DNA of 64,000 bases, from contig NZ_JAGTWO010000004.1 in assembly GCF_018842675.1 (NCBI RefSeq), forward strand, positions 806,001-870,000, given 5' to 3'. Made by a program: the position numbers and the translations under genes. The notes under the pieces are model-generated. The model did not search any database. It had not been told where the DNA came from and was given only the letters and a program-made list of their open reading frames with translations. The DNA comes from Candidatus Pantoea bituminis. Lineage in GTDB: Bacteria; Pseudomonadota; Gammaproteobacteria; Enterobacterales; Enterobacteriaceae. Below are positions 29,183 through 45,618 of the stretch, piece by piece (positions within the stretch are counted from its first letter, which is position 1; every line of letters begins with the position of its first letter).

Positions 29183-30138
29183 TGAAGCAGCTTTGGTGTG
29201 CCGTTAGCCTGCTGGCAGGCAGTCTGCTTTGGTCATCTACCGCCCCAGCGCAAACCTCTGCGTCTGGGGCGTTGTTACAACAGATGGAGCAGGCAAGCCA
29301 GAACCTCAATTACGAATTCGCCTATATCAACGTTTCTCGCATCGGTATTGAATCGCTGCGTTATCGTCATGCCGTGATTGATAACCGTGTTTTCGCTCAG
29401 CTATTGCAGATGGATGGACCGCGCCGCGAAATTATTCAGCGCGGTAACGATATTAGCTATTTTGAGCCCGGCCTTGATCCTTTCTCTCTGCCAGGTAATC
29501 ACATCATTGATGCGTTACCGTCACTGATTTTCGCCGACTTCTCAAAACTCAGCAGCGCTTACGATTTCATTACTGTTGGCCGTTCTCGTATCGCCGATCA
29601 AATGTGCGATGTACTGCGCATTGTTTCGCGCGACGGCACGCGCTACAGCTATGTAGTCTGGCTGGATGTGGATACTAAGTTGCCGTTGCGAATTGATTTA
29701 CTGGACCGTGATGGCGAAACGCTTGAGCAATTCAGGGTAATCAGTTTTGCTGTTGATGAAGGCGTACGTAATCTGATGCAAGGGCTGGAGAAAGCGAATT
29801 TACCGCCATCACTCTCCGTGCCGAAAGGCGATAAAGCGACGCTGACGTGGCAGCCTTCTTGGATTCCAGCGGGCATGGCGCTTGTGTCCCAAAATCGTCG
29901 TGACATCCCGGCAATGAACAAAAGTGTCGAATCACGGCTTTACAGTGACGGCCTGTTCAGTTTTGCCATTAACGTTACCTCAGCCGATAAAAGCAGCACG
30001 ACCCAGACATTGCGCACTGGACGTCGTACCGTACAAACCGTTTTGCGTAATAATAGTGAGATAACGGTCGTCGGCGAGTTACCGCCTACGACGGCAAAAC
30101 GCATTGCGGACAGCATCGATTTAGGGTCACAAAAATGA
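29182..30138 (+). CDS. rseB: Sigma-E regulatory protein RseB
   Basis: 318 residues with a signal peptide (MKQLWCAVSLLAGSLLWSST, cleavage about APAQ-TSA). The MucB/RseB domains follow: ALLQQMEQASQNLNYEFAYI, then DIPAMNKSVESRLYSDGLFS towards the C-terminus. In the periplasm it binds RseA and blocks DegS cleavage until lipopolysaccharide intermediates release it. It overlaps rseA by one base and rseC by four. Confidence 0.96.
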   Translation: MKQLWCAVSLLAGSLLWSSTAPAQTSASGALLQQMEQASQNLNYEFAYINVSRIGIESLRYRHAVIDNRVFAQLLQMDGPRREIIQRGNDISYFEPGLDPFSLPGNHIIDALPSLIFADFSKLSSAYDFITVGRSRIADQMCDVLRIVSRDGTRYSYVVWLDVDTKLPLRIDLLDRDGETLEQFRVISFAVDEGVRNLMQGLEKANLPPSLSVPKGDKATLTWQPSWIPAGMALVSQNRRDIPAMNKSVESRLYSDGLFSFAINVTSADKSSTTQTLRTGRRTVQTVLRNNSEITVVGELPPTTAKRIADSIDLGSQK

Positions 30139-30599
30139 TGAGAGAATGGGCCACCGTGGTGGCATGGCAGGATGGTATCGCAACGTTGCATACTGAGGCG
30201 AAAACCTCCTGTAGTAGCTGCTCAGCGCGTAAAGGTTGCGGCAGCCATATGCTTAACAAGCTTGGCCCAAAGAATGCTCATGTCATGCAGATCGCCAGCA
30301 GCAAACCGCTGGAACCGGGCCAACGCATTGAATTGGGTATAAAAGAAAGCAGTCTGCTCGGTTCAGCGTTACTGGTATATATGACACCGCTGTTTGGCCT
30401 TTTCCTTCTTGCTGGCCTATTTCAGGCGCTATTTAATAGTGATCTTGCGGCAGCGAGTGGGGCCTTATTAGGCGGCATTGGCGGTTTTATCGTGGCAAAA
30501 GGTGTGTCGATGAAATTTGGTGACCGCGAAGCCTTCCAGCCTGTAATACTCAATATCGCTTTACCGCCCGATGCGCTGCGCGTTGAAAGCGAAGCGTGA
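30135..30599 (+). CDS. rseC: SoxR-reducing/sigma-E modulating membrane protein RseC
   Basis: 154 residues. The N-terminal cysteine cluster CSSCSARKGCGS (about residues 22-33) is conserved in RseC, and two membrane segments lie at about 75-115. E. coli RseC is in the inner membrane and mildly affects sigma-E; RseC/RsxC-type functions in SoxR reduction are known. The start MMREWATVV overlaps the rseB stop. A GC-rich hairpin at about 30607-30632, without a T tract, follows. Confidence 0.93.
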   Translation: MMREWATVVAWQDGIATLHTEAKTSCSSCSARKGCGSHMLNKLGPKNAHVMQIASSKPLEPGQRIELGIKESSLLGSALLVYMTPLFGLFLLAGLFQALFNSDLAAASGALLGGIGGFIVAKGVSMKFGDREAFQPVILNIALPPDALRVESEA

Positions 30600-30817
30600 T
30601 CCTCATCCAGGCCGCATAGCTCGCGGCCTTCGTCATGTCCCCTCTCGCCACAATCTGTTGTGATTCCATCACGTTCCATTCTTTTATGCGCGGCCTTAAC
30701 AGTGTAATATGCGTCGTCATTAATGAGGCTGACAGGATTGTGGGTAAAGAGCGATCTTCCTGAATGTGTCTGTGCTCAGGTTTTCAACTGATTTTCTACG
30801 TGAAGATATTCATATAA

Positions 30818-32616
30818 ATGAAGCACATCCGAAATTTCTCCATCATCGCGCACATTGACCACGGCAAATCGACGCTCTCTGACCGCCTGATTCAAATTTG
30901 TGGTGGCTTAACCGATCGCGAAATGGCTGCGCAGGTTCTGGATTCCATGGACCTGGAACGCGAGCGCGGTATTACTATCAAAGCGCAAAGCGTAACCCTC
31001 GATTATAAAGCGTTAGACGGCGAAACTTACCAGCTCAATTTCATCGATACTCCGGGACACGTTGACTTCTCTTATGAAGTTTCTCGCTCATTGGCTGCCT
31101 GTGAAGGGGCATTGCTGGTGGTGGACGCCGGGCAGGGTGTAGAAGCGCAAACCCTGGCTAACTGTTACACAGCGATTGAGATGGATCTGGAAGTGGTGCC
31201 GGTCCTAAACAAAATTGACTTGCCAGCGGCCGACCCCGATCGTGCGGCGCAAGAAATCGAAGATATTATCGGTATCGATGCCACTGATGCGGTTCGCTGC
31301 TCGGCTAAAACCGGCGTTGGCGTCCCCGAAGTGCTTGAGCGACTGGTACGTGATATTCCAGCACCGGAAGGTGATCCTGATGCGCCGCTTCAGGCGTTGA
31401 TCATCGATTCCTGGTTCGACAACTATCTTGGCGTAGTGTCACTGGTGCGTGTTAAGAACGGCACCATGCGCAAAGGCGACAAGATCAAAGTTCTGAGTAC
31501 GGGGCAGGTTTACAATGCCGATCGCCTTGGCATCTTTACGCCGAAACAGGTTGATCGCACGCAGTTAAACTGCGGTGAAGTAGGCTGGTTAGTCTGTGCG
31601 ATTAAAGACATTCTTGGCGCACCCGTAGGCGATACTTTAACTGGCGCACGTAACCCAGCCGATAAAGCATTGCCAGGCTTCAAAAAGTGAAGCCGCAGGT
31701 CTACGCGGGTTTATTCCCAATCAGCTCTGATGATTACGAAGCTTTCCGTGACGCGTTGGGTAAACTCAGCCTGAACGATGCTTCTCTGTTTTATGAGCCA
31801 GAAAGCTCTACCGCGCTAGGCTTCGGTTTCCGCTGTGGCTTCCTCGGTTTGCTGCACATGGAAATCATCCAGGAACGTCTGGAGCGCGAATACGATCTCG
31901 ATCTGATCACCACCGCACCGACAGTGGTGTATGAAGTCGAAACCACCGGTGGTGAAGTGATCTATGTCGACAGCCCATCCAAGCTGCCGCCACTGAACAA
32001 TATTCAAGAACTGCGTGAACCGATTGCAGAGTGTCATATGCTGCTGCCTCAGGAATATCTGGGCAACGTCATTACGCTATGCATCGAGAAGCGTGGCGTG
32101 CAAACCAACATGGTTTACCATGGCAATCAGGTTGCGCTGACGTATGACATTCCAATGGCTGAAGTGGTTCTCGACTTCTTTGACCGATTGAAATCGACGT
32201 CACGCGGCTATGCCTCGTTGGATTATAACTTTAAACGTTTTCAAGCCTCTAACATGGTGCGCGTCGACGTTCTGATCAACTCTGAACGTGTAGATGCGCT
32301 TGCGCTCATCACCCATAATGAAAATGCACCGTATCGTGGACGTGAACTGGTTGAGAAAATGAAAGAACTCATCCCACGTCAGCAGTTCGATATTGCAATT
32401 CAGGCGGCGATTGGCAACCACATCATTGCTCGCTCAACAGTCAAACAGCTGCGTAAAAACGTTCTCGCCAAGTGTTATGGCGGTGACGTTAGCCGTAAGA
32501 AGAAACTGTTGCAGAAGCAGAAAGACGGTAAGAAGCGAATGAAGCAGGTCGGTAACGTTGAGCTGCCGCAGGAAGCGTTCCTTGCCATTCTGCATGTCGG
32601 TAAGGACAGCAAATAA
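30818..32616 (+). CDS. lepA: Elongation factor 4 (LepA), one-base frameshift
   Basis: 599 residues after repair, the E. coli length. GTPase motifs are [29 protein letters not shown] and [10 protein letters not shown]. Five A at 31682-31686 need a sixth so that [19 protein letters not shown] continues. The LepA-specific C-terminus [20 protein letters not shown] is present. It binds ribosomes and assists translation or initiation. It starts the lepA-lepB-rnc-era-recO-pdxJ-acpS cluster. Confidence 0.95.
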
Positions 32617-32625
32617 GGACTTACA

Positions 32626-35313
<2,688 letters not shown>

Positions 35314-35317
35314 TCCG

Positions 35318-36046
35318 ATGGAAGGCTGGCAACGCGCCTTTGTGCTGCATAGTCGCCCTTTCAGCGAGACCAGCCTGCTGCTCGATCTGTTTAGCGAGAG
35401 TCAGGGCCGGGTGCGTGTCCTTGCCAAAGGCGCACGCTCCCGGCGTTCACAGCTTAAAGGTGCGTTGCAGCCGTTTACACCGCTGTTAGTTCGCTGGAGT
35501 GGGCGTGGCGAGGTCAAAACGCTGCGCAATGCAGAAGCCGTGTCGCTGGCTTTACCGTTAAACGGCACCACGCTCTACTGCGGCCTGTACGTCAACGAGC
35601 TGTTGTCTCGCGTGCTGGAGCAGGAAATTCCCTTCTCGGAACTCTTTTTCGATTATCTCAATTGTCTTCAGGAACTGGCTGCTAGCAGCGGCTCGCCGGA
35701 GCCGGCGTTACGTCGCTTTGAATTGGCGATGTTGGGCCATCTTGGTTATGGCGTGGACTTCCTGCATTGTGCCGGTAGCGGCGAACCTGTTGCTGATGCA
35801 ATGACCTACAGTTATCGCGAAGAGAGGGGATTTATCGCCAGTTTGGTGGTGAATCAACGCAGCTTTACCGGGCGAGAACTGCGAGCATTGTGTGAGCGTG
35901 AGTTCCCCGACGCGGCGTGCTTACGTGCCGCTAAACGTTTTACTCGCATGGCGCTGAAACCCTATTTAGGGGGCAAGCCATTAAAAAGTCAGGAACTGTT
36001 TCGCCAGTTTGTGCCGAAAAAGAAACCCGACGCGGCGAGTGAATAG
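35318..36046 (+). CDS. recO: DNA repair protein RecO
   Basis: 242 residues. The OB-fold N-terminus is [20 protein letters not shown], followed by a helical domain with [19 protein letters not shown]. coli-type RecO lacks the full zinc-finger cysteines of other groups; only scattered Cys are seen here. With RecR it loads RecA on gapped DNA. Confidence 0.95.
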   Translation: MEGWQRAFVLHSRPFSETSLLLDLFSESQGRVRVLAKGARSRRSQLKGALQPFTPLLVRWSGRGEVKTLRNAEAVSLALPLNGTTLYCGLYVNELLSRVLEQEIPFSELFFDYLNCLQELAASSGSPEPALRRFELAMLGHLGYGVDFLHCAGSGEPVADAMTYSYREERGFIASLVVNQRSFTGRELRALCEREFPDAACLRAAKRFTRMALKPYLGGKPLKSQELFRQFVPKKKPDAASE

Positions 36047-36118
36047 CGCTGGTCATACCGCTTGTGGCTTGCAACACGTTACACTCATAATTTCGACGTT
36101 AAAGAACTGAGGATTGTC

Positions 36119-36849
36119 ATGGCTGAGTTGCTATTAGGGGTCAACATTGATCATATCGCCACGGTACGTAACGCGCGTGGCACTCATTACCCCGATCCGG
36201 TGCAGGCAGCGTTTATTGCCGAGCAAGCGGGTGCGGATGGAATTACTGTGCATCTGCGCGAAGATCGCCGTCATATCACCGATCGCGACGTCCGTATTCT
36301 GCGTGATACTATTCAGACGCGCATGAATCTGGAAATGGCCGTCACGGATGAAATGATCGGTATTGCCTGCGAAATCAAACCGCAATTCTGCTGCCTCGTT
36401 CCAGAAAAACGTCAGGAAGTGACGACGGAAGGGGGCTGGATGTGGCTGGCCAGCAAGACAAACTCAATGCGGCAGTTAAGCTATTGAGCGAAGCCGGTAT
36501 TCTGGTTTCACTGTTTATCGATGCCGATCATCGTCAAATCGAAGCAGCCGTGACCAGCGGCGCACCTTATATTGAGATTCACACCGGTGCCTACGCCGAA
36601 GCGCCAGAAGGTTTAGCGCGTGAGGCTGAACTCGCACGTATTCGCAAGGCCGCGACTTTTGCCGCCAGCCTCGGTTTGAAAGTAAACGCCGGTCATGGTC
36701 TGACTTATCACAACGTACTGCCGATTGCTGCGCTGCCGGAAATGCACGAGCTGAACATTGGTCATGCGATCATTGGACGCGCTGTCATGAGCGGTCTGCC
36801 AGACGCAGTAAAAGAGATGAAGCAGTTGCTGAGAGAAGCGCGTCGCTAA
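36119..36849 (+). CDS. pdxJ: Pyridoxine 5'-phosphate synthase (one-base frameshift)
   Basis: 243 residues after repair, exactly the E. coli length. The start at ATG 36119 ([20 protein letters not shown]) excludes a longer upstream frame. Five G at 36431-36435 need a sixth to give [20 protein letters not shown]. Active-site blocks include [16 protein letters not shown] and [12 protein letters not shown]. It condenses 1-deoxyxylulose 5-phosphate with a PdxA product to make vitamin B6. It overlaps acpS by one base. Confidence 0.94.
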
Positions 36850-37229
36850 TGGCTATTCTCGGGCTGGGCACCGATATCGTAGAAATTGAGCGTATCGCGG
36901 GAGTGATTGAACGCTCTGGCGATCGTTTAGCGCGTCGCGTGTTGAGTGAAGCAGAATGGCAGCAGTATCAGGCGCATCAGCAGCCTGTACGCTTTTTGGC
37001 AAAGCGGTTTGCGGTGAAAGAAGCGGCAGCGAAGGCTTTTGGCACCGGTATTCGCGGTGGTTTAGCCTTCAACCAGTTTGAAGTGTACAACGATAACCTG
37101 GGCAAGCCAGGTTTACGCTTTTTTCAGCATGCTGCCGAAGTGGCTCAGCGGCTGGGCGTAAACGCTGTGCATGTCACGCTGGCAGATGAGCGTCATTATG
37201 CTTGCGCCACGGTAATCATCGAAAGTTAG
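36849..37229 (+). CDS. acpS: Holo-[acyl-carrier-protein] synthase
   Basis: 126 residues. The opening [15 protein letters not shown] and the block [20 protein letters not shown] are the AcpS signatures with the Mg-binding Asp and Glu. It attaches the 4'-phosphopantetheine arm to acyl carrier protein and is essential. Its end overlaps the converging yfhL by four bases. Confidence 0.96.
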   Translation: MAILGLGTDIVEIERIAGVIERSGDRLARRVLSEAEWQQYQAHQQPVRFLAKRFAVKEAAAKAFGTGIRGGLAFNQFEVYNDNLGKPGLRFFQHAAEVAQRLGVNAVHVTLADERHYACATVIIES

Positions 37230-37474
37230 CCGTGCAGCTCGACAAACTTTTCCCACAGCGCATCGCGTGATTCGGTGTGCTGTGGATCGATAATAATTGT
37301 GTTATCGATAGGGCAGACGCTCTGGCAAGTGGGTACATCATAATGTCCAACGCATTCTGTACAGCGGCTGACATCAATTTCATAAATCATATCACCCAAC
37401 GAAATGGCCTGATTCGGGCATTCCGGTTCGCACATATCGCAGTTAATGCATTTGGCCGTGATCAACAGCGCCAT
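37226..37474 (-). CDS. yfhL: YfhL-type 2[4Fe-4S] ferredoxin
   Basis: 82 residues from the ATG at 37474 ([20 protein letters not shown]). The first cluster motif is [11 protein letters not shown]; the second is [18 protein letters not shown], with the long Alvin-type insertion between cysteines. It is a low-potential electron carrier. Notably, this is a ferredoxin retained while the Isc ferredoxin gene fdx is absent from the isc locus in this window. A start at 37492 would add six residues not in the family. Confidence 0.93.
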   Translation of the reverse strand: MALLITAKCINCDMCEPECPNQAISLGDMIYEIDVSRCTECVGHYDVPTCQSVCPIDNTIIIDPQHTESRDALWEKFVELHG

Positions 37475-37528
37475 AATCTCACCTGATAACAACAGAAAAA
37501 GCGCGGGTATTATACGTGTTGAGTCTGA

Positions 37529-38368
37529 TCAGACCAGCTTTTTCACTAAGGCTTCACTGTGACGAATATGGCTGGAGGCACGTTCTGGATCGTTTTGTAC
37601 CAGCGCCATGAACAGCAGGTCGGTGAGTGCTAACTGTGCAGTCGTTGAAGAGATAGCCGCGCTACGCGTGCTTTGTTCTTCTGCCACGGTATAAAGGCAA
37701 TGCGTTGCGCACTGTTGTAAGGTGTTGGGTGTGAAGCCAGTAAAAGCGAGCACGCTTGCCCCTATGCTTGCGGCTTCCTGTGCGGCCAAATTAATCTCAC
37801 GGCGTTCGCCGGTATAGGAGATTGCTAATAAAACGTCGCCGGGCCCCATCGCCTGAACGCTTGCCAGCAATGCGTGCATATCCTGCTCAGCGACTGCGTT
37901 AATCCCAATCTTCATCAGTTTCCACGAAAAGTCTTTTGCCACTAAACCTGACGCGCCAATACCCACTAATAAAGTACGCCGGGCATTTTTAAGTAACAGC
38001 AAGACGTCACGAAGCTTCTCTTCGCTATTAATATCCAGCGTGGCGCGGATCGCAGAAAGCTTTTCAGCCAATAATTTCTCGCCGACGGTTTTCAGCGGAT
38101 CGTCACTTAAAATATGGTTATGCACGGTAATCGCATCCTTGTCTGCCAGCGATTCGCTTAACGCTAACTTCAACGCCGGAAAGCCTTTGTAGCCCAGTTT
38201 CTGGGCAAACTTCACCACGCTTGACTGGCTGACACCCGACTCTTCAGCCAGTTTTTGTGAACTGAGATGTCGAGCCCGATCCGGTTGCGATAACAAAAAA
38301 TCTGCCAGTCGGCGCTCGTTCAGCGCCAGGCGTGGATAGAGCTGGCGTATACGCAGCAATGAACTCAT
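37529..38368 (-). CDS. yfhH: MurR/RpiR-family transcriptional regulator (YfhH-like)
   Basis: 279 residues. The N-terminal helix-turn-helix domain (LAEESGVSQSSVVKFAQKLG, about residues 40-60) is followed by a SIS sugar-phosphate-binding domain with LLVGIGASGLVAKDFSWKL and VLLAISYTGERREI. E. coli YfhH sits at the same place between acpS/yfhL and the tadA region; its ligand is not known to me. Confidence 0.88.
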   Translation of the reverse strand: MSSLLRIRQLYPRLALNERRLADFLLSQPDRARHLSSQKLAEESGVSQSSVVKFAQKLGYKGFPALKLALSESLADKDAITVHNHILSDDPLKTVGEKLLAEKLSAIRATLDINSEEKLRDVLLLLKNARRTLLVGIGASGLVAKDFSWKLMKIGINAVAEQDMHALLASVQAMGPGDVLLAISYTGERREINLAAQEAASIGASVLAFTGFTPNTLQQCATHCLYTVAEEQSTRSAAISSTTAQLALTDLLFMALVQNDPERASSHIRHSEALVKKLV

Positions 38369-38524
38369 GCCCGATCCTCAAGGTATTAGGAATTATTCTG
38401 AGAAGAATAAACTATTCATCGGGGATTGTAGTCATTGGAATTAAAAATGACAGTCATCGCCGCGTCGCCTGATGATAGCTACAATAAAGGCTGTTAACGC
38501 AAAATCAGCGAAAAGGAGAGTTGT

Positions 38525-39163
38525 TTGACCAAAGGTACACAACGTCGCGTGGTGTTTTTTGACCTGGATGGCACTCTGCATCAACAGGACATGTTCGGCA
38601 CCTTTATGCGTTATTTGCTGCGGCGTAAGCCGCTAAATGTATTGTTGGTGGTGCCATTGCTGCCGGTGGTAGGACTGGGCTTGCTTTTTAAAGGGCGGGC
38701 AGCGCGCTGGCCGATGAGCCTGCTGCTATGGTCAATTACATTTGGTCGCTCTGAAAACACCTTATTACGTCTGGAAGCAGAGTTTGCGCAATGGTTTCGT
38801 CTGCGGGTAAAAGCTTTTCCGGTGGTACAGCAGCGGCTGACTGACTATCTCAGCAGCGATGATGCAGACGTGTGGTTAATTACCGGCTCGCCACAATCGC
38901 TGGTCGAGCAGGTCTACTTCGACTCTGCTTTCTTGCCACGGGTTAAACTCATCGCCAGCCAAATGCAGCGTGGATTGGGTGGTCGCGTGCTCGCGATGCG
39001 CTGTCTCGGCCATGAAAAAGTGGCACAACTGGAAGAAAAGATTGGCACACCGCTACAACTTTACAGCGGTTACAGCGACAGCAAGCAAGATAACCCACTG
39101 CTGTTTTTCTGCCAACATCGCTGGCGCGTGACGCCAGGCGGTGAGTTGCAGCAACTCGAATAA
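38525..39163 (+). CDS. pgpC: Phosphatidylglycerophosphatase C (HAD family)
   Basis: 212 residues (E. coli YfhB/PgpC 211). The HAD catalytic motif VVFFDLDGTLHQQDMFGTFM is followed by a hydrophobic segment (about 38-55), WLITGSPQSLVEQVY and YSGYSDSKQDNPLLFF. It dephosphorylates phosphatidylglycerophosphate in phospholipid synthesis. The TTG at 38525 is chosen because AAGGAGA stands at the right distance before it and no ATG fits. Confidence 0.93.
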   Translation: MTKGTQRRVVFFDLDGTLHQQDMFGTFMRYLLRRKPLNVLLVVPLLPVVGLGLLFKGRAARWPMSLLLWSITFGRSENTLLRLEAEFAQWFRLRVKAFPVVQQRLTDYLSSDDADVWLITGSPQSLVEQVYFDSAFLPRVKLIASQMQRGLGGRVLAMRCLGHEKVAQLEEKIGTPLQLYSGYSDSKQDNPLLFFCQHRWRVTPGGELQQLE

Positions 39164-39196
39164 GCTGCTTCGAATCTGGTGAAGAGATCGCTATAA

Positions 39197-41176
<1,980 letters not shown>

Positions 41177-41340
41177 ATAGTTATCTCTCGATGGCTCTAA
41201 GGCCTCTGTCTTTTATAGGCAGTATTGATCTTTTTTGATCTCCCCGAGCGAGGGGCATTTTGCGCAACAAAGCGAAGCAGAGCAACTCATAAAGCAGCTT
41301 TTGTGCAAAATTCAGGCAAATCCGGTGGGCTATTAATTTT

Positions 41341-41379
41341 GCGCAAACGGTTTCGTCGAGAGAGCTGTTTCTCTATAAT
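41341..41379 (+). promoter_or_regulatory. purL promoter with PurR box
   Basis: GCGCAAACGGTTTCGT at 41341-41356 matches the PurR operator ACGCAAACGTTTGCGT closely, and TATAAT is at 41374-41379. The operator overlaps the -35 position (41351-41356, 17-base spacer), so purine-bound PurR would block the polymerase. Confidence 0.82.
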
Positions 41380-41445
41380 GTGCCCCGTTTTCCCTGTTGC
41401 GCCCAATGAAGCGTCGCCCGGCGCTTCGAAGACGAGAGATCTTTA

Positions 41446-44400
41446 ATGATGGAAATTCTGCGTGGTTCGCCCGCCCTGTCGGCTTTTCGTGTAAACAAAT
41501 TGCTGACCCGCTTTCAGGACGCTCATCTGCCGGTGAGTGATATTTACGCTGAGTACGTCCATTTTGCCGATGTCAGCGCGCCGCTAAGTGCCGATGAAAA
41601 AGCCCGCTTGCAGCGCCTGCTTAAATACGGTCCTTCTCTCGCTGAACATGCGCCGCAAGGGCGTCTGCTGCTGGTCACGCCGCGCCCAGGTACTATTTCG
41701 CCGTGGTCATCTAAAGCGACCGATATTGCCCATAACTGTGATTTACCGCAGGTGCGTCGTCTTGAGCGCGGTATGGCCTTTTATGTGCAAGCACCGCAAT
41801 TAACCGAAGCGCAGTGGCAAACACTGGCCTCACTGCTACACGATCGCATGATGGAAACCGTCTACAGTGACTTGGCGCAAGCCGAGCAGCTGTTCGTGCA
41901 TCATGAGCCACAGCCCGTAAAAAGCGTGGATATGCTGGGTGAGGGTCGTCAGGCGCTGGTTGAGGCGAACATTAATCTGGGCCTGGCGTTAGCAGAAGAT
42001 GAGATTGATTACCTGCTCGACGCCTTTACAAAATTGGGTCGCAACCCAAACGACATCGAACTGTACATGTTCGCGCAGGCCAACTCTGAGCACTGCCGTC
42101 ATAAAATCTTCAACGCTGACTGGATTATCGACGGCGAGAAACAGCCAAAATCGCTGTTTAAGATGATTAAAAATACCTTTGAGCAGACGCCTGATTATGT
42201 CCTTTCTGCTTATAAAGATAACGCCGCTGTGATGGAAGGCTCCGAAGTGGGCCGTTTCTTCGCAGACGCGGATAAAGGCGAATATGCCTATCATCAGGAA
42301 GCAGCACACATCCTGATGAAAGTTGAAACCCACAACCACCCAACCGCAATTTCTCCGTGGCCGGGTGCAGCAACCGGCTCCGGTGGTGAAATCCGTGACG
42401 AAGGCGCAACGGGACGAGGTTCCAAACCTAAAGCCGGTTTGGTTGGTTTTTCGGTATCGAACTTACGTATTCCCGGCTTTGAACAGCCATGGGAAGAGGA
42501 TTTTGGTAAGCCAGAGCGCATCGTAAGCGCGCTGGACATCATGACCGATGGCCCGCTGGGTGGCGCAGCCTTTAACAACGAATTTGGTCGTCCGGCGTTA
42601 AATGGCTACTTCCGTACCTACGAAGAGCAAGTTAATAGCCATAACGGTACTGAGCTGCGCGGTTATCACAAGCCGATCATGCTGGCAGGCGGCATCGGTA
42701 ACATCCGTGCCGATCATGTACAGAAAGGTGAGATCACCGTGGGTGCCAAACTGATTGTGCTGGGCGGACCGGCGATGAATATTGGTTTGGGCGGTGGCGC
42801 AGCGTCTTCGATGGCATCGGGTCAGTCTGACGCCGATCTCGATTTTGCCTCTGTACAGCGTGACAACCCAGAAATGGAACGTCGCTGTCAGGAAGTGATC
42901 GACCGCTGCTGGCAGCTGGGCGATGACAACCCGATTCTGTTTATCCACGACGTCGGCGCGGGCGGATTATCGAACGCCATGCCTGAACTGGTTAGCGATG
43001 GTGGTCGCGGTGGGCGTTTTGATTTGCGCGACATTCTCAGCGATGAGCCAGGTATGAGCCCGCTGGAAGTGTGGTGTAACGAATCACAAGAGCGTTACGT
43101 CATGGCGGTTTCGCCAGAAAAACTGGCTGAGTTTGCTGCTATTTGCCAGCGCGAACGCGCTCCTTATGCGGTGATCGGTGAAGCCACCGAAGAACTGCAT
43201 TTGAGTCTGGCCGACAGCCATTTCGATAACACGCCAATCGATATGCCACTGGATGTGCTGCTGGGCAAAACGCCTAAAATGACCCGCGATGTGGTTAAGC
43301 AGCAGGCGCAAGGCACTGCATTACAGCGCGATGGCATCACATTGACTGATGCGGTCAATCGCGTACTGCATTTGCCTACCGTGGCTGAAAAAACCTTTCT
43401 TATCACGATCGGCGACCGCAGCGTTACCGGCATGGTCGCGCGCGATCAGATGGTCGGCCCTTGGCAGATCCCTGTTGCGAACTGCGCGGTCACCACTGCA
43501 AGCCTCGACAGCTATCACGGTGAAGCTTTCGCCCTTGGCGAACGTGCGCCGGTTGCCTTGCTAGACTTCGCCGCGTCTGGCCGTCTGGCGGTAGGTGAAG
43601 CACTGACTAACATTGCAGCCACGCAGATTGGTTCACTGAAGCGCGTTAAGCTTTCAGCAAACTGGATGTCTGCAGCGGGCCATCCGGGTGAAGATGCCGG
43701 TTTGTACGAAGCGGTTAAAGCGGTGGGCGAAGAGCTCTGTCCGGCGCTGGGCATCACTATTCCAGTGGGTAAAGACTCAATGTCGATGAAAACCCGCTGG
43801 CAAGAAGGTACCGAGCAGCGTGAAATGACGTCACCGCTGTCGCTGGTGATCACCGCTTTTGCGCGCATTGATGATGTACGCCGCACTGTAACGCCAGAAC
43901 TGCAGGTAGAGCAGGATAACCTGCTGTTGCTTATCGATCTGGGTAATGGCGCGAACACATTGGGCGCAACGGCGCTGTCGCAGGTTTATCGTCAGTTAGG
44001 TGACAAACCCGCAGATGTGCGTGATGCGCAGCAGCTAGCGGGCTTCTTTAATGCTATTCAGGCGCTGGTGGCTGAGCAGAAACTGCTGGCTTATCACGAT
44101 CGTTCCGATGGTGGCTTGCTGGTAACGCTGGCAGAGATGGCGTTTGCAGGGCATTGCGGCGTGGATGTTGATATTGCTGCACTGGGCAGCGATGCGCTGG
44201 CGGCCTTGTTTACTGAAGAGTTGGGCGCGGTGATTCAAATTAATGCTGCCGATCGTGCTGCGGTAGAGAAGATTCTTGCCGATCACGGATTAGCCGCTTG
44301 CAGCCATGTATTGGGTAGCGCACAGCAGGGCGATCGCTTTGTTATCCGCGCGGGTGACAGCGCCGTATACAGCGAAAGCCGCACGACGTTACGTACCTGG

Positions 44401-45336
44401 TGGGCAGAAACCACCTGGCAGATGCAGCGCCTGCGTGACAACCCGGTTTGTGCCGATCAAGAGCATGAAGCCAAGAAAGATGACAACGATCCGGGCCTGA
44501 ACGTCCATCTGACCTTCAAACCGGAAGAGGATATTGCTGCGCCAATGATCGCTACCGGAGCGCGTCCGCGTGTTGCCGTATTACGTGAGCAAGGCGTTAA
44601 CTCACACGTTGAGATGGCAGCCGCTTTTGATCGCGCAGGTTTCACGGCAGTTGACGTGCACATGAGCGATTTGCTGGCAGGTCGACGCGGTCTGGAAGAA
44701 TTCCAGGCTTTAGTTGCCTGTGGCGGCTTCTCTTACGGTGACGTACTGGGCGCAGGCGAAGGCTGGGCGAAGTCAATCCTCTTCAACACCCGCGTGCGTG
44801 ATGAATTCGAAAACTTCTTCCATCGCCCGCAAACCTTAGCGCTGGGCGTGTGTAACGGTTGCCAGATGATGTCCAATCTGCGTGAATTGATTCCAGGCAG
44901 TGAGCTGTGGCCACGCTTTGTACGTAACCAGTCAGAGCGTTTTGAAGCACGCTTTAGTCTGGTTGAAGTTGCAGCAAGTCCATCGCTGTTGCTGAATGGC
45001 ATGGTCGGTTCTCATATGCCCATCGCCGTTTCGCACGGTGAAGGTTTTGTTGAAGTGCGTGATGGCACGCACCTCGCGGCGCTGGAAGCGAAAGGTCTGG
45101 TTGCGTTGCGTTTTGTCGATAACTTCGGCAAAGTCACAGAAACCTATCCGGCTAACCCGAATGGCTCGCCAAACGGCATCACCGCCGTGACCAACGAAAG
45201 TGGCCGCGTTACGATCATGATGCCACACCCGGAACGTGTATTCCGTACGGTAAGCAATTCATGGCATCCGGCAGAGTGGGGCGAAGACAGCCCATGGATG
45301 CGCATTTTCCGCAACGCGCGTAAGCAGTTGGGCTGA
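41446..45336 (+). CDS. purL: Phosphoribosylformylglycinamidine synthase
   Basis: 1296 residues, the large fused form. The synthetase half contains [20 protein letters not shown], the ATP-binding block [20 protein letters not shown] and [18 protein letters not shown]. The C-terminal glutaminase half (about 1040-1296) has [19 protein letters not shown], the nucleophile Cys in [12 protein letters not shown] and [10 protein letters not shown]. It makes FGAM in purine synthesis. It is read intact and is the longest gene here. Confidence 0.98.
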   Translation: MMEILRGSPALSAFRVNKLLTRFQDAHLPVSDIYAEYVHFADVSAPLSADEKARLQRLLKYGPSLAEHAPQGRLLLVTPRPGTISPWSSKATDIAHNCDLPQVRRLERGMAFYVQAPQLTEAQWQTLASLLHDRMMETVYSDLAQAEQLFVHHEPQPVKSVDMLGEGRQALVEANINLGLALAEDEIDYLLDAFTKLGRNPNDIELYMFAQANSEHCRHKIFNADWIIDGEKQPKSLFKMIKNTFEQTPDYVLSAYKDNAAVMEGSEVGRFFADADKGEYAYHQEAAHILMKVETHNHPTAISPWPGAATGSGGEIRDEGATGRGSKPKAGLVGFSVSNLRIPGFEQPWEEDFGKPERIVSALDIMTDGPLGGAAFNNEFGRPALNGYFRTYEEQVNSHNGTELRGYHKPIMLAGGIGNIRADHVQKGEITVGAKLIVLGGPAMNIGLGGGAASSMASGQSDADLDFASVQRDNPEMERRCQEVIDRCWQLGDDNPILFIHDVGAGGLSNAMPELVSDGGRGGRFDLRDILSDEPGMSPLEVWCNESQERYVMAVSPEKLAEFAAICQRERAPYAVIGEATEELHLSLADSHFDNTPIDMPLDVLLGKTPKMTRDVVKQQAQGTALQRDGITLTDAVNRVLHLPTVAEKTFLITIGDRSVTGMVARDQMVGPWQIPVANCAVTTASLDSYHGEAFALGERAPVALLDFAASGRLAVGEALTNIAATQIGSLKRVKLSANWMSAAGHPGEDAGLYEAVKAVGEELCPALGITIPVGKDSMSMKTRWQEGTEQREMTSPLSLVITAFARIDDVRRTVTPELQVEQDNLLLLIDLGNGANTLGATALSQVYRQLGDKPADVRDAQQLAGFFNAIQALVAEQKLLAYHDRSDGGLLVTLAEMAFAGHCGVDVDIAALGSDALAALFTEELGAVIQINAADRAAVEKILADHGLAACSHVLGSAQQGDRFVIRAGDSAVYSESRTTLRTWWAETTWQMQRLRDNPVCADQEHEAKKDDNDPGLNVHLTFKPEEDIAAPMIATGARPRVAVLREQGVNSHVEMAAAFDRAGFTAVDVHMSDLLAGRRGLEEFQALVACGGFSYGDVLGAGEGWAKSILFNTRVRDEFENFFHRPQTLALGVCNGCQMMSNLRELIPGSELWPRFVRNQSERFEARFSLVEVAASPSLLLNGMVGSHMPIAVSHGEGFVEVRDGTHLAALEAKGLVALRFVDNFGKVTETYPANPNGSPNGITAVTNESGRVTIMMPHPERVFRTVSNSWHPAEWGEDSPWMRIFRNARKQLG

Positions 45337-45356
45337 TTATAAAAGTGTTATAAAAC

Positions 45357-45383
45357 AAGGAGGCAGCGATGCCTCCTTTTTTT
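45357..45383 (+). terminator. purL terminator
   Basis: AAGGAGGC-AGCGAT-GCCTCC followed by seven T, 20 bases past the purL stop. Confidence 0.9.
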
Positions 45384-45427
45384 AATATCGCAATGGTAGG
45401 AAAAAGGCGACAAACGGCAACTTGTTG

Positions 45428-45508
45428 CGTCTCCAAACAGCGACACATATCCTTTTGATTTTAAATGTTAAATTCATTATTAGTTTTCAGTGTTGGCTAT
45501 TGGCGACA
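45428..45508 (+). promoter_or_regulatory. GlrR-like activator sites upstream of glmY
   Basis: Two near-palindromes fit TGTC-N10-GACA with one mismatch each. One is CGTC...GACA at 45428-45445 and the other TGTT...GACA at 45491-45508. They lie about 80-170 bases before the sigma-54 promoter of glmY. GlrR of this window is the expected activator. Confidence 0.6.
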
Positions 45509-45592
45509 CTTTTTCAGACCAAATGGAACACTTCGCGATGCGACGCGAACCAGCTTGTAGTAATTATCTGATAATAAAGTGATTAATTATAT

Positions 45593-45607
45593 TGGCACGC
45601 AAATTGC
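45593..45607 (+). promoter_or_regulatory. Sigma-54 promoter of glmY
   Basis: TGGCACG-CAAA-TTGC is a perfect -24/-12 element. The predicted transcription start is near 45619. Confidence 0.88.
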
Positions 45608-45618
45608 TTATGTTTACG